From NCBI RefSeq assembly GCF_900091565.1, contig NZ_FMCV01000004.1, positions 352,572 to 416,571 on the forward strand: a stretch of 64,000 bases of DNA, given 5' to 3'. Made by a program: the position numbers and the translations under genes. Position 1 is the first letter of the stretch. The number at the start of each line of letters is the position of its first letter. Source of the stretch: Micromonospora marina (GTDB lineage Bacteria > Actinomycetota > Actinomycetes > Mycobacteriales > Micromonosporaceae). The notes below the pieces were generated by a model. That model saw nothing but the letters and a program-made list of their open reading frames with translations, had not been told where the DNA came from and made no database searches. Shown piece after piece: positions 17,570-25,940 of the stretch.

Positions 17570-18829
17570 TCAGTTGACGCGGATGCGCACCACGTCGATG
17601 GCGGGGGTCTGGTTCGCCCGCTCCATCATCGGGATGCGGTGCGAGCCGTCACCGGCCCAGACCGCGCACTGCGCCACGCCCGACTGCGCCAGACCCGGGA
17701 TCTGGATCAGCACGTCGTCCGGCTGCTCGCTGCCCCGCCCGTCCTCGGTGGCGACGAAGAAGGCCGGCACGTCCTGCGGGTTCGGGGGCTGCCGGGTGCT
17801 GCCGAGCATCCGGCAGGCGGTGTGGAAGTGGCCGCGCACCAGGCCCTCCCCGTTGAGCAGCGAGCTCTCCAGGTAGTAGCCCCCCTGGCCGGCGGCGAGG
17901 AAGCGGTCCCGCACCAGGTTCTTGGTGGTGACCCGGAGCGTGAACGGCTGGTTGCGCCGCACCTGGTCCGGGAACTGCGTGATCAGCAGCGACGGGTTGT
18001 TCGCCGCGGCGCCCACCTCACCGAACGCGGTGCTCACGCACCGGTTGCCGTTCTGGAAGCCGTCGTGGGCCTCGAGCCGGCTGTCGGAGCAGTCGTTGGC
18101 GAGCACGTCCAGACCGTTGCCGCCGTCGTTGTCCTGACCACCGCCGTTGTCGTTCCCGTCGCCATTCTGGCCGCCGTCGTTCCCGCCATTGTTCTCGCCG
18201 TTGTCGCCGCCGTTCTGAGGGATGTCGGTCACCGCGCACTGGGCGAGTTGGTCCAGCCCCTCCGGGCGCTGCGCGACCCGGCCGATGGCAGTGGCGATCC
18301 GGTTGAGCGTGGCGGTCCGCTTGTCCGCCAACGGACGCAGGATCGCATTGTTGATGAACTCGCCGCCGTTGCGGCCGTCGGCCGCGAGCCGGCGGTTCGC
18401 CTCGGCGATCTGACTCTCCAGCAGCGCCAGGTTGCGGTCCACCTCGGCCCGGGCCCGGTCGGGCACCTGCGGCAGCCGGCCGCGGACGTCCGGGCAGGCC
18501 ACGGTCGGGGTGCCGGCGCCGGCACCGCCCGCGTTCGTCTGCTCGCACTCGGCCGGCGACATCTGGCCGTCGCCCCAGTGGTTGCGGACCCAGCGGCCGT
18601 CCTGCCACGTACGGGTGGTGCTGCCCTGCCCCTTCGGGGCGGTCGCCCCGGGACTCGCCGGCACGCAGGACGCCGAGGCGGCGCGGGTGGTCGTCCGCCG
18701 GTCCTGGGCGGACGAGATCTGGGTGACGGCGACGACGCCGCCGAATACCGCGAGCGTGCCGACAACCGCCAGCATCCGCTTGCTCCGCGCGTTACCGGAT
18801 GACCGGCGCGCCCGTGTGGACCTGCGCAT
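17570..18829 (-). CDS. secreted protein with Asn/Gly/Asp-rich spacer, function unknown
   Basis: A 419-residue exported protein. The start ATG at 18829 has an AAGGAG site. The twin-basic signal and anchor (RSSGNARSKRMLAVVGTLAV) spans about 8-38. The N-terminal module has four Cys and a Trp-rich WQDGRWVRNHWGDGQ. It is followed by a helical stretch and then, around 210-240, a low-complexity spacer of Gly, Asn, Asp and Gln. The C-terminal module (about 245-419) has a beta-rich fold with FPDQVRRNQPFTLRV and RGHFHTACRM. The family resembles surface proteins common in Micromonosporaceae, but I know no assigned function. It is the only such gene here and has its own terminator. Confidence 0.65.
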   Translation of the reverse strand: MRRSTRARRSSGNARSKRMLAVVGTLAVFGGVVAVTQISSAQDRRTTTRAASASCVPASPGATAPKGQGSTTRTWQDGRWVRNHWGDGQMSPAECEQTNAGGAGAGTPTVACPDVRGRLPQVPDRARAEVDRNLALLESQIAEANRRLAADGRNGGEFINNAILRPLADKRTATLNRIATAIGRVAQRPEGLDQLAQCAVTDIPQNGGDNGENNGGNDGGQNGDGNDNGGGQDNDGGNGLDVLANDCSDSRLEAHDGFQNGNRCVSTAFGEVGAAANNPSLLITQFPDQVRRNQPFTLRVTTKNLVRDRFLAAGQGGYYLESSLLNGEGLVRGHFHTACRMLGSTRQPPNPQDVPAFFVATEDGRGSEQPDDVLIQIPGLAQSGVAQCAVWAGDGSHRIPMMERANQTPAIDVVRIRVN

Positions 18830-19083
18830 CGAATTGCTCTCCTTCTCGATCCGGTAGTTGACTGGTGATCCCGGCGGGCCGACGAATTCGCGGTGTGAGA
18901 TCACTGCGACGCTCGGTCGCACGCCAATGGCCGACGATGCCCTTTCCGCACCGTCTCCGCGCCGTCGGGGCGCGGCGGGGAAGATCCGCGTCCATTCCCG
19001 ATGAGGTACGGAGCGCCGTCGGCGAAGGTTCACCGGAGATCGGAAAAAAATCGAAAGCCGCCGTCCTCGGCGGCGAGGACGGC

Positions 19084-19950
19084 TCAGTCGGCGCAGAGAT
19101 GGTCGAAGGCGAACCCACCGTCGAAGGAGTCCCGCTGCGCGGCCAGCGCGCGTACCCGCCGGAGAAGCTCGTCCCGGTCCACCAGGGACGGCGCTGCGCC
19201 GTCGAGGTCCCGCAGCCGCTCCCCCAGCGCCGCAGCGGCCAGGTCCTCGGCGAGCCGCCCCGGGTCGACGCCGCAGGCGAAGCCGCGCGAGGTCAGCCGG
19301 ACCCGCTCCAGCAGGCAGCGGCCGGGCCGCACCTCGGCCCAGGCCCAGCCCTCCGCCGGGCCGCCGGTCCAACGCACGTGCAGGCCACGCACGATCGGAT
19401 CGGCGATGCGGCCGGCCACGTACGCCTCGACCGCCTCGACCCGGGCCAGCGCGCCCAGGTCGTTCACCGGCCCGCGCCGGCCGTCCGGCAGCCGGCCGAC
19501 GATGTCCCGGAACCCGACCGCGTCACCGGCGTCCGGGTCGGTGCCGTCGGCGAACGCCCGCGCGTCCAGCACGTACGCGACGAACCGGCGGACCTGGTCC
19601 GCGCCGCCCAGCGCCGGCGACTCGACGCGCAGCAGCGGCAGGCCCACGGCGGCGCAGACCGCGTCGGTCAGCCGTTCGGACCGCCGGGCGGGCGACCCGT
19701 CGGAGGCGGGCACGGTGAACCGCACCGCGAAGCGCGGCAGCCCGGTGTCGGCGGCGCAGACCACCAGGTCGAGCGACGCCCGTCCGGCGGTGCTCCACTG
19801 GCTGCCGGTGACCCCCGGCGGGCGGCCCTGCACCAGGTCGCCGAGCCGTCGCCCGCCGTGACCGAGGTGACCGGCACGCACCAGGGACGGCGCGGCGCCG
19901 GGCGGGATCGGCCGCAGCCAGGACGCGGTCACGCTGCCTGTGCTCGTCAT
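19084..19950 (-). CDS. hypothetical protein with a DUF2726-like (restriction-fold) segment
   Basis: A 288-residue cytoplasmic protein. Residues about 55-110 (LDLVVCAADTGLPRFAVRFT ... AVCAAVGLPLLRVES) have the alternating pattern of DUF2726, a domain related to PD-(D/E)XK nucleases: strand, charged turn, strand, helix, then GLPLLRV. The acidic and Lys active-site residues of a working nuclease are not clearly present; VRFT replaces the usual IELD. A helical C-terminus ends FDHLCAD. It may therefore be a binding, not cutting, version. It is a single gene with no defence genes beside it. Assignment is tentative. Confidence 0.5.
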   Translation of the reverse strand: MTSTGSVTASWLRPIPPGAAPSLVRAGHLGHGGRRLGDLVQGRPPGVTGSQWSTAGRASLDLVVCAADTGLPRFAVRFTVPASDGSPARRSERLTDAVCAAVGLPLLRVESPALGGADQVRRFVAYVLDARAFADGTDPDAGDAVGFRDIVGRLPDGRRGPVNDLGALARVEAVEAYVAGRIADPIVRGLHVRWTGGPAEGWAWAEVRPGRCLLERVRLTSRGFACGVDPGRLAEDLAAAALGERLRDLDGAAPSLVDRDELLRRVRALAAQRDSFDGGFAFDHLCAD

Positions 19951-20056
19951 CTCGCCCCGATCCCCCTCGTCCGGCCGACGCCCGAGTCTATGTGGTGGGG
20001 CACGACCGGTCCGGCCGACCGGTGCGCCGGCACGCCCGTCCCTCTAGGCTCTGCCC

Positions 20057-21148
20057 GTGCCCAGCGGACGGACCCCGGAACAGTTCACCAAACGCAGTCT
20101 CGTCGCCGTGTCCCACGCCATCGAACGCGCCGCGCTCGCCGAGGCCGAGGACGGCCCGCTCGTCGTGCTCGCGCTGTTCCAGCGGCTGCCGTACTTCGCC
20201 CGGGAGCGCGAGGTCTACCGGCGCATCGCCGGCCGCGCCGCCGTGACGGTGGTGGCGATGGTCGGCGGACCGCCGCCCGACCTGCCCGAGGGCGCCTACG
20301 GCGTGCCGCTCGACGAGGCGGAGGCGCTGGCCCGGGAGTGGACGGTGGTGGCGCTGAGCCCGCGTTTCGGCGCCACACTCGTCGCCCACGACCGGGCCGA
20401 GGTGGTGCCCGCGCCGACGTTGGAGTCCGGCCGCCTGTTCGAGGGACGCTGGGGCTTCCGCCGCGACGAGGCGCTGCACGAGGCGATCCGGCTGCGCGAA
20501 CAGCTCGCCGAGCGGCTGCCCGCAGCGGCTCGTACCGCGCTGGACGAGGCGATCGCCCGGGTGCGGGACATCCCGGCCGGGCCGGGCGAACCGCGAGCCG
20601 AGGCGGCGCTGCGGCTCTTGGCGCGCCGCGGCGACCGGATCGACCAGCCGGTCGAGCCGGCCGAGACGATGCTGGAGGAGGCCGGCCTGGCCCGGTGGTC
20701 CGGCGCGGACGGGGTGACCGCCTCCGGCACGCTGCCGGTGGCGCTGGTCGGCCTGCGGGTGGACGCGCCGCCCGGCTCGCCGGAACGCTTCGGCCGCCGC
20801 GGCGTCGCCCGCGAGGGGCACGCCGTGCTCACCGCGATCACCGCCGTGCTGCGGCCGGTCGACCGCGCGCTGCGCGTCACCGAGAACGAGTTCCAGCTCC
20901 TCCTGCCGGGGCTCGACGAACCGGCCGCGCTGGAGGTGGTACGCCGGCTGCACGACGCGATCGGCGCGCTGGCCCGGTCGTACCCGTTCATGGCGTACAC
21001 CGTGCACGCGGCCGTCGGGGTGACCACCCGGCGGCCGCTGCCCACCGCTGACCTGCGCGCAGCGGTCGACTGGGCGGTACGCAAGGGCCTGCCGGTGGCC
21101 GGCCTGCCGCCGGAGACCGCCGACGCGGTGACCGCGGCGGCCCGCTGA
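20057..21148 (+). CDS. DICT-domain sensor with degenerate GGDEF-like module
   Basis: A 363-residue protein. The start is GTG 20057 (cgtGCCCAGCGG), matching conserved residues FTKRSLVAVSHAIERAAL. Residues about 1-120 form a DICT sensory domain, found next to diguanylate cyclases and two-component parts (LVVLALFQRLPYFARE, REWTVVALSPRFGATLVAHD). The C-terminal 180 residues have GGDEF-like secondary structure (FGRRGVAREGHAVLTAITAV, LRVTENEFQLLLPG), but GGDEF itself is absent, so cyclase activity is not expected. It may bind nucleotide or light-related signals (family inference). The next gene starts 32 bases downstream on the same strand. Confidence 0.7.
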   Translation: MPSGRTPEQFTKRSLVAVSHAIERAALAEAEDGPLVVLALFQRLPYFAREREVYRRIAGRAAVTVVAMVGGPPPDLPEGAYGVPLDEAEALAREWTVVALSPRFGATLVAHDRAEVVPAPTLESGRLFEGRWGFRRDEALHEAIRLREQLAERLPAAARTALDEAIARVRDIPAGPGEPRAEAALRLLARRGDRIDQPVEPAETMLEEAGLARWSGADGVTASGTLPVALVGLRVDAPPGSPERFGRRGVAREGHAVLTAITAVLRPVDRALRVTENEFQLLLPGLDEPAALEVVRRLHDAIGALARSYPFMAYTVHAAVGVTTRRPLPTADLRAAVDWAVRKGLPVAGLPPETADAVTAAAR

Positions 21149-21179
21149 CCGGCGGTCCGGGTCGAGGAGAGGAGACGCA

Positions 21180-21902
21180 GTGCGGGTGGTCTCGCTGGTG
21201 CCGTCGCTGACCGAGGCGGTCGCGGCCACCCGCCCGGAGGTGCTGGTCGGTGCGACCGACTGGTGCACCCATCCGGCCGGGCTGGACGTCGCCCGGGTCG
21301 GCGGGACGAAGTACCCGGACCTGGACCGGGTGCTCGCGCTGGAGCCGGATCTGGTGCTGCTCAACGAGGAGGAGAACCGGCTGGCCGACGCCGAGGCGCT
21401 GCGCGCGGCCGGGGTGCCGGTCCGGGTCACCTTCCCGCGCACCGTGCCGGAGGCCCTCGACCAGCTCGGCGAGCTGGTCGTCGCGCTCGGCGCACCGGCC
21501 GAGCCGTCGTGGCTGCGGGCGGCCCGCGACGCCTGGTCCGCGCTGCCCCCGCCGGGACGAGCCCGCACGGCTGTGGTGCCGGTGTGGCGGCGGCCGTGGG
21601 TGGTGCTGGGGCGGGACACGTTCGCCGGGGACGTGCTGGCCCGGCTCGGGGTGCGCAACGGCTGGGCCGGCGACGCGGACCGCTATCCCCGGCCGAGCCT
21701 GGACGAGTTGCGCGCCCGGGCACCGGACCTCGTGGTGCTGCCCGACGAGCCGTACCGGTTCACCGCCGGCGACGGCCCGGAGGCGTTCCCGGGGGTGCCG
21801 GCGGCGCTGGTGTCCGGCCGGCACCTCACCTGGTACGGCCCGTCGCTGGCCGAGGCTCCGGCGCTGCTCGCCGCCCAGCTCGCCACCGCGGGCCCCACCT
21901 GA
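21180..21902 (+). CDS. BtuF-like helical-backbone metal/cobalamin-binding protein, cytoplasmic
   Basis: A 240-residue protein starting GTG 21180 after a GAGGAGAGGAG site. It begins directly with the type III periplasmic-binding fold (VVSLVPSLTEAVAA, LVGATDWCTHPAGL, LEPDLVLLNEEENR), with no signal peptide or lipobox, although relatives are secreted vitamin B12 or ferrichrome receptors. It may be a cytosolic cobalamin- or corrinoid-binding protein. No permease or ATPase gene lies near it, so it is not an obvious ABC importer subunit. The 3' end abuts the CBS remnant on the other strand. Confidence 0.75.
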   Translation: MRVVSLVPSLTEAVAATRPEVLVGATDWCTHPAGLDVARVGGTKYPDLDRVLALEPDLVLLNEEENRLADAEALRAAGVPVRVTFPRTVPEALDQLGELVVALGAPAEPSWLRAARDAWSALPPPGRARTAVVPVWRRPWVVLGRDTFAGDVLARLGVRNGWAGDADRYPRPSLDELRARAPDLVVLPDEPYRFTAGDGPEAFPGVPAALVSGRHLTWYGPSLAEAPALLAAQLATAGPT

Positions 21903-22235
21903 CCGGCGCGGCCCGGGTGGCGGCGCTGCGCCGGTCCAGCCGCCCGTCCGTGGTGACCTCGCCGCCGCGGACCTGGACCGTGACCAGGCCGTCGCGCACG
22001 GACAGCACCCGGCGCAGCACCTCGTGCACGACCTCCGCACGGATGTCCGCGTCGGTACGCAGGTGCACGCGCAGAAGGTCACCGCGGGTGACGATGCCGG
22101 TGAGCCGGCCCAGGTCGTCGAGCACCGGGAGCCGCCTGACCGCCTCGTGGTCCATCAGCCGGGCGGTGACGCCCGCTCGTGGGTGGTGACAGCGGGAGTG
22201 GTCATCAGGTCCCGGTCAGGGGCGGCGGACCGGCG
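21900..22235 (-). pseudogene. decayed CBS-BON domain protein gene
   Basis: On the minus strand the frame RDLMTTPAVTTHERA (22235-22165) gives the start of a CBS domain but runs into a TGA. The adjacent frame resumes VTARLMDHEAVRRLPVLDD, GRLTGIVTRGDLLRV and then a BON-like VTVQVRGGEVTTDGRLDRRS. The break needs a deletion of part of the linking helix plus a frame change near 22160-22168. The 3' end is lost at the BtuF-like gene. Intact relatives are two-CBS/BON proteins often found in hypoxia or dormancy regulons. No start codon or ribosome site precedes it. Confidence 0.65.
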
Positions 22236-22264
22236 GCGACGGGCCGACCGGACCGGGTGGGGAC

Positions 22265-22278
22265 GGGACCAACGACCC
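22265..22278. promoter_or_regulatory. DosR/DevR-like box upstream of the DoxX gene (weak)
   Basis: GGGACCAACGACCC matches 11 of 14 positions of the core of the DevR/DosR consensus (GGGACTWWAGTCCC), about 105 bases before the DoxX-like start. A regulator gene is not in the window. The call rests on this one site and on the CBS remnant beside it. Confidence 0.35.
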
Positions 22279-22383
22279 GGTCACGAGGGCACCTCTCGGC
22301 CCTGCTGCCGGACGTCACGCGGCGGTGGAATGAATGTGCCACCGGGAAGCGCGGTGCGAGGCACAGGAAGGGACGTGGAGACA

Positions 22384-22938
22384 ATGACCGCGACAATCGA
22401 GCGGACCACCGCCGCCACCAACGCTCCGGCGGCGCACACCGGGACCACCCGCCGGAAGGCCACCCGGTACGTCTGGGCCGGGCTGCGACTCGCGCTGGGC
22501 TGGGTGTTCCTCTGGGCCTTCCTCGACAAAATGTTCGGCCTGGGCCATGAGACCCCGGCGAAGAACGCCTGGATCAACGGCGGCAGCCCCACCAGGGGCT
22601 TCCTGGGCAACGCGGTCGAGGGACCGTTCGCGGGCTTCTACCAGAACCTGGCCGGCGCGGCCTGGGCGGACTGGCTGTTCATGGTCGGCCTGCTCGGCAT
22701 CGGTGTCGCGCTGATGCTCGGCGTCGGCATCCGGATCGCCGCCGCCGCGGGAGGGCTGCTCCTGGTCCTGATGTGGACGGCCGTGCTGCCCCCGGCGAAC
22801 AACCCCTTCATGGACGACCACCTCATCTACGCGGGTCTGCTGGCCGGCCTGGCCCTGGTGGGCGCCGGCAACACCCTCGGCCTCGGCCGGGCCTGGGCGA
22901 AGCTCCCCCTGGTCCAGCGTCTCCCCTGGCTGAAGTGA
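22384..22938 (+). CDS. DoxX-like membrane protein
   Basis: A 184-residue membrane protein. The start ATG at 22384 follows GTGGAG. After a 28-residue cytoplasmic head there are about four helices (ALGWVFLWAFLDKMFGLG; LFMVGLLGIGVALMLGVG; AAAGGLLLVLMWTAVL; YAGLLAGLALVGAG), the DoxX/DoxD topology. Family members include the small subunit of thiosulfate:quinone oxidoreductase and uncharacterised redox membrane proteins. The loop with GHETPAKNAWINGGSPT faces out and may carry the active surface. A possible dormancy-type box precedes it and a hairpin with T-rich tail follows. Confidence 0.75.
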   Translation: MTATIERTTAATNAPAAHTGTTRRKATRYVWAGLRLALGWVFLWAFLDKMFGLGHETPAKNAWINGGSPTRGFLGNAVEGPFAGFYQNLAGAAWADWLFMVGLLGIGVALMLGVGIRIAAAAGGLLLVLMWTAVLPPANNPFMDDHLIYAGLLAGLALVGAGNTLGLGRAWAKLPLVQRLPWLK

Positions 22939-22952
22939 CCAGTTCGCCCCCG

Positions 22953-22982
22953 GGCGGGCGCCGCCGGCAGGCGGCGCCCGCC
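22953..22982 (+). terminator. intrinsic terminator of the DoxX-like gene
   Basis: GGCGGGCGCCGCC and GGCGGCGCCCGCC form a perfect 13-bp stem with a GGCA loop, followed by TTCTT, 15 bases after the stop. Confidence 0.8.
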
Positions 22983-23092
22983 TTCTTCCGTGTCCCCGCC
23001 ACACCTGTGTGCGGGGACCGGCGCGTATCGGCCGGTCACGATCCGGCAGGATCGACGGTGACCACACCGTCAGCATCCGAGGAGACCCGCTC

Positions 23093-23461
23093 ATGGACAA
23101 GCCCGAGGTCGGCCCGATCGAGGGCGCACCGCCCGCTGATCTCGTCGTCGAGGACATCACCGTCGGCGACGGCCCGGAGGCCCGCCCGGGCCAACTGGTG
23201 AGCGTGCACTACGTGGGCGTGGCCCACTCCAACGGCCGCGAGTTCGACGCCTCGTGGAACCGGGGTGAGAAGTTCGAGTTCCCGCTCGGCGGCGGCCAGG
23301 TCATCGCCGGCTGGGACCAGGGCGTCGTGGGTATGAAGGTGGGCGGCCGGCGCAAGCTCACCATCCCGCCGCACCTGGGCTACGGCGCCCGGGGCGCGGG
23401 TGGCGTCATCAAGCCGAATGAGACGCTCGTCTTCGTGGTGGACCTGCTCGGCGTGCGCTGA
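23093..23461 (+). CDS. FKBP-type peptidyl-prolyl cis-trans isomerase
   Basis: A 122-residue single-domain FKBP. The start ATG at 23093 follows GAGGAG. Conserved FK506-pocket residues are visible: VSVHYVGVAHSNGREFDAS, GQVIAGWDQGVVGMKVGGRR, PHLGYGARG and ETLVFVVDLLGV. It lacks a signal peptide, so it acts in the cytoplasm as a prolyl isomerase and folding helper. A single transcription unit flanked by hairpins on both sides. Confidence 0.95.
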   Translation: MDKPEVGPIEGAPPADLVVEDITVGDGPEARPGQLVSVHYVGVAHSNGREFDASWNRGEKFEFPLGGGQVIAGWDQGVVGMKVGGRRKLTIPPHLGYGARGAGGVIKPNETLVFVVDLLGVR

Positions 23462-23477
23462 GCAGCGCCCCCTTCCC

Positions 23478-23511
23478 GTCGGGCCGTCGGCACTCGCGCC
23501 GGCGGCCCGAC
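23478..23511. terminator. terminator between FKBP and STAS genes
   Basis: GTCGGGCCGTCGGC pairs with GCCGGCGGCCCGAC (one mismatch) over 14 bases with a 6-base loop. The flanking genes are convergent, so it can serve both. Confidence 0.7.
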
Positions 23512-23552
23512 GTGCGCCCGGCCCGGCTGCGCGCGCCCGGGCCGGCAGCCGT

Positions 23553-23951
23553 TCAGGCCGCGCAGGCCACCAGTTCGGGGGCGCGGCCGGGCAGGCCCTG
23601 GTCGCGGTCGGGCAGGGCTCGCGAGCGGTCGGAGCAGCGCACCGGAAGCACCCGGTGCAGGCCGGTCACCCGCAGCACCCGGGCCACCACCGGGTCGGGG
23701 TCGGTGAGCACCAGCTCACCGCCGCGGGCCCGGACCCGCAGGTGGGTGGCGACCAGCGCGCGGACCCCGGCGGCGGAGAGCAGCCGCACACCGGACAGGT
23801 CGACCCGCAGCACCGGCCGGGCCGGCGCCGCCCAGAGCGCGGCCCGGAACGCCGTCACGGTGGCGATGTCGATCTCGCCGACCGGTCGCAGCTCGACCAC
23901 GTGATCGTGCACGTCCGTCGCCACGTGGAAGCGCTCAACGCTGGGTACCAT
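23553..23951 (-). CDS. STAS-domain anti-sigma-factor antagonist-like protein
   Basis: A 132-residue STAS protein starting at ATG 23951; the longer frame adds eleven unconserved residues. The core VVELRPVGEIDIATV and PVLRVDLSGVRLLSAAGVRAL is typical. The phosphorylatable Ser of SpoIIAA (DSSG) is here LSAAG, so Ser is replaced by Ala at that position. Switching by serine phosphorylation in the classic way is therefore doubtful. It may signal by constitutive or ligand-controlled binding. No partner kinase or sigma gene is adjacent. Confidence 0.85.
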   Translation of the reverse strand: MVPSVERFHVATDVHDHVVELRPVGEIDIATVTAFRAALWAAPARPVLRVDLSGVRLLSAAGVRALVATHLRVRARGGELVLTDPDPVVARVLRVTGLHRVLPVRCSDRSRALPDRDQGLPGRAPELVACAA

Positions 23952-24182
23952 GCGGCCAAACCTACTCGGGCCCACCGACATTTCCGGACCTCGCGGCGGG
24001 GGTTCCGGGTAGTGTCCGGGAACCGACCCCGAGCGGTCTCAGGGTCGCCCCCGCAGCCGCCACGCCACGCCGCGCGGGAGCCGGCGAAACGCCGTCGGGC
24101 TGCCCCGCGCGGACGCCACCTCTGGCTGGGCAGCCTGACCGCGAACGGGGTGGCCCTCGTCGGCCTGGACCGAGCACGGCGC

Positions 24183-24214
24183 GGGGCCGGCCCGCGCGGA
24201 CGCGGGCCGGCCCC
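24183..24214 (-). terminator. terminator of the L,D-transpeptidase gene
   Basis: GGGGCCGGCCCGCG and CGCGGGCCGGCCCC form a perfect 14-bp stem with a CGGA loop, 20 bases past the leftward stop at 24235. Confidence 0.7.
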
Positions 24215-24234
24215 GGGGCCGTTCCTCCCCAGGT

Positions 24235-25506
24235 TCAGCCGCCGCTGTTGCTCCGCGAGGGGGCCGGGGCCGGTGACGACCCACCGGCCACCGCGCCCGG
24301 GTGCGGCGTGGCGCTCTGCGTGGGCTTCAGCCCCGCCGGTACGGGCAGCGCACTGCCCTTGGCGAACTCGTCCCAGCCCACGTTCCAGGCGGTGAAGCCG
24401 TTGCCCTGGTCGAGCTTCACCTCGGTGCCCTTGACCGTCACCAGGTCACCGACCTGCGTGATGCCCATCAGCCAGTCCGCGGCGGTGGCCGAGACGTTGG
24501 TGCAGCCGTGCGAGACGTTCGTGCTGCCCTGGTCCCCCTCGGACCACGGCGCCGAGTGGATGAACTCGCCGCCCCAGGTCAGCCGCTGGGCGTCGTCCAC
24601 GTCGACCACGTAGCCACCGTCGGGCTCACCGCGGGTGTCGAACGTGGTGTGCTCGTGCTTCTCCATGATCACCATCGCGCCGCTGGACGTCGGCGTGCTC
24701 GGCTTGCCGAGGCTGACGGGGATCCTCTTGAGCACCTTGCCGTCCTGGTAGACGGTCATCTGCTTGGTCCCGTTGTCGATGTCGAGCGTCACCTGCCGGC
24801 CGACCTTGGCGGTGGCGATCCGGTCGGAGTCGCCGATCGCGTCCTTGCCGATGGGCAGCCCCTGCAGCCCGCTGCGCACGCTGATCGTGGTACCCGGCTT
24901 CCAGCGGTCCGGTGCCCGGTACTCGGCCTGCTTGCCGTCGGCCACCCAGGACCAGGTGCCCGGCTGCGGCGGGTCGGTCTTCACGAACAGCCGGCGCTGC
25001 ACGTCCGCGCGGGCCTCCTCGGGAATCGGCGGGTCGAATCCGAGCACGACCGGCATCGCCGTCCCATACGTCTGGTTCGATCGGAAATACAATTCGCTGG
25101 TGACTGCCGGTTTGGTGGATTTGGCCATCGTCGTGAACGTCGTCTTCTGCGTGGCGGTCTTGCCGGAATCGCCGGTCGCGGTCACCTCCGCGGTGTACGT
25201 CCGGGAATTGGCGAGCGGCCGGTCCGGCACCCAGCCGGACCCGTCCTCACGCGGCTGGGCCGGCACGGTGTTGCCCTTGTCGTCGGTCAGCTTGACGGCT
25301 GTCACCTTACCGTTGCTGACCTTCGTCCCCACCTCCGCGCTGATCGGCACGTCCCGCGTGCGGTCGACCGGCGTCACGGAGACCGACGGCGGCGCCGCCT
25401 CGGCCCGCTTCGCCACCGACTTCGGGCCGGCGGTGCACGCGCCGACCGCCAGCGGCGCGGCTGCGACGGTCATCGCGAAAAGCGTCAATCGGCGCCTCGC
25501 AAACAT
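24235..25506 (-). CDS. L,D-transpeptidase lipoprotein (LdtMt2-like)
   Basis: A 423-residue envelope protein. The start ATG at 25506 follows a GGGGGGCG site. A signal peptide ends in VGAC with lipid-attachment Cys24. Two immunoglobulin-like domains (about 45-150 and 150-245) precede the YkuD catalytic domain (about 250-385). The active site has the HxxSHGCTN form, with His in SHGC and nucleophile Cys335. A Pro/Ser/Gly tail follows. The enzyme cross-links peptidoglycan by 3-3 bonds and resists most beta-lactams except carbapenems (family knowledge). It is a single gene; the long upstream region carries a palindromic repeat. Confidence 0.93.
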   Translation of the reverse strand: MFARRRLTLFAMTVAAAPLAVGACTAGPKSVAKRAEAAPPSVSVTPVDRTRDVPISAEVGTKVSNGKVTAVKLTDDKGNTVPAQPREDGSGWVPDRPLANSRTYTAEVTATGDSGKTATQKTTFTTMAKSTKPAVTSELYFRSNQTYGTAMPVVLGFDPPIPEEARADVQRRLFVKTDPPQPGTWSWVADGKQAEYRAPDRWKPGTTISVRSGLQGLPIGKDAIGDSDRIATAKVGRQVTLDIDNGTKQMTVYQDGKVLKRIPVSLGKPSTPTSSGAMVIMEKHEHTTFDTRGEPDGGYVVDVDDAQRLTWGGEFIHSAPWSEGDQGSTNVSHGCTNVSATAADWLMGITQVGDLVTVKGTEVKLDQGNGFTAWNVGWDEFAKGSALPVPAGLKPTQSATPHPGAVAGGSSPAPAPSRSNSGG

Positions 25507-25897
25507 ATTTCGCCCCCCATTTCCGAACCCTCTCGCCCACATTCTGTAGGCCCGGGATCGCGCCGTGGCACCTTCGGCGGAATTGCTCGGAAACAGCTGC
25601 GCGAATTGTGCCGGACAGGTAATTCCCGTCCCGGCTTGCGCCCCACGCCCCCTCCGCCCGGTTCCCCACCCCCGCCCACCCCGCGCCCCGCACCCCACCC
25701 GCCTGCCTGCCCCTCGTCCGCCGATCATGAAGTTGACAGCGCACCGGCGTCCGATTCGTCCCCGCCAACCTCATGATCGACTGGGAGAGGGGGCGTGAGG
25801 GCACGAGGGGCCGCACCGGACCGACAAACACACAGGATCGGGCGCATCGAGGGCGGCAAGTGCAAGATCGCGAACGGGTAGCAGCGGGGACGCGAGC
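25507..25897. other. intergenic region upstream of the L,D-transpeptidase gene
   Basis: About 390 bases. The first 110, near the transpeptidase start, are less GC-rich and likely hold its promoter. A CCC/CCG-rich stretch (25620-25720) is non-coding in appearance, then comes the palindromic repeat at 25721-25781. No gene with a convincing start was found. Confidence 0.4.
25721..25781. repeat. 61-nt palindromic intergenic repeat, copy 2
   Basis: Arms CGATCATGAAGTTG (25722-25735) and CAACCTCATGATCG (25766-25779) pair with one mismatch. Arm sequence and total span match the element at 3241-3301, while the loops differ. The pattern is that of a dispersed palindromic element in which only the stems are conserved. 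Confidence 0.7.
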
Positions 25898-25928
25898 GGC
25901 CCCGGCCCTCGTGGTGCGGGCCGGGGCC
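25898..25928 (-). terminator. terminator of the bkd operon
   Basis: GGCCCCGGCCC and GGGCCGGGGCC form a perfect 11-bp stem around a 9-base loop, 12 bases beyond the E2 stop. Confidence 0.75.
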
Positions 25929-25940
25929 GGACGTGACGGG

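Noticed and set aside
18100..18210. Short tandem repeat or CRISPR-like array
   Set aside because: The pattern of GTTGTC/GCCGTT units is simply the codons of the Gly/Asn/Asp-rich spacer of a secreted protein, with no spacers.
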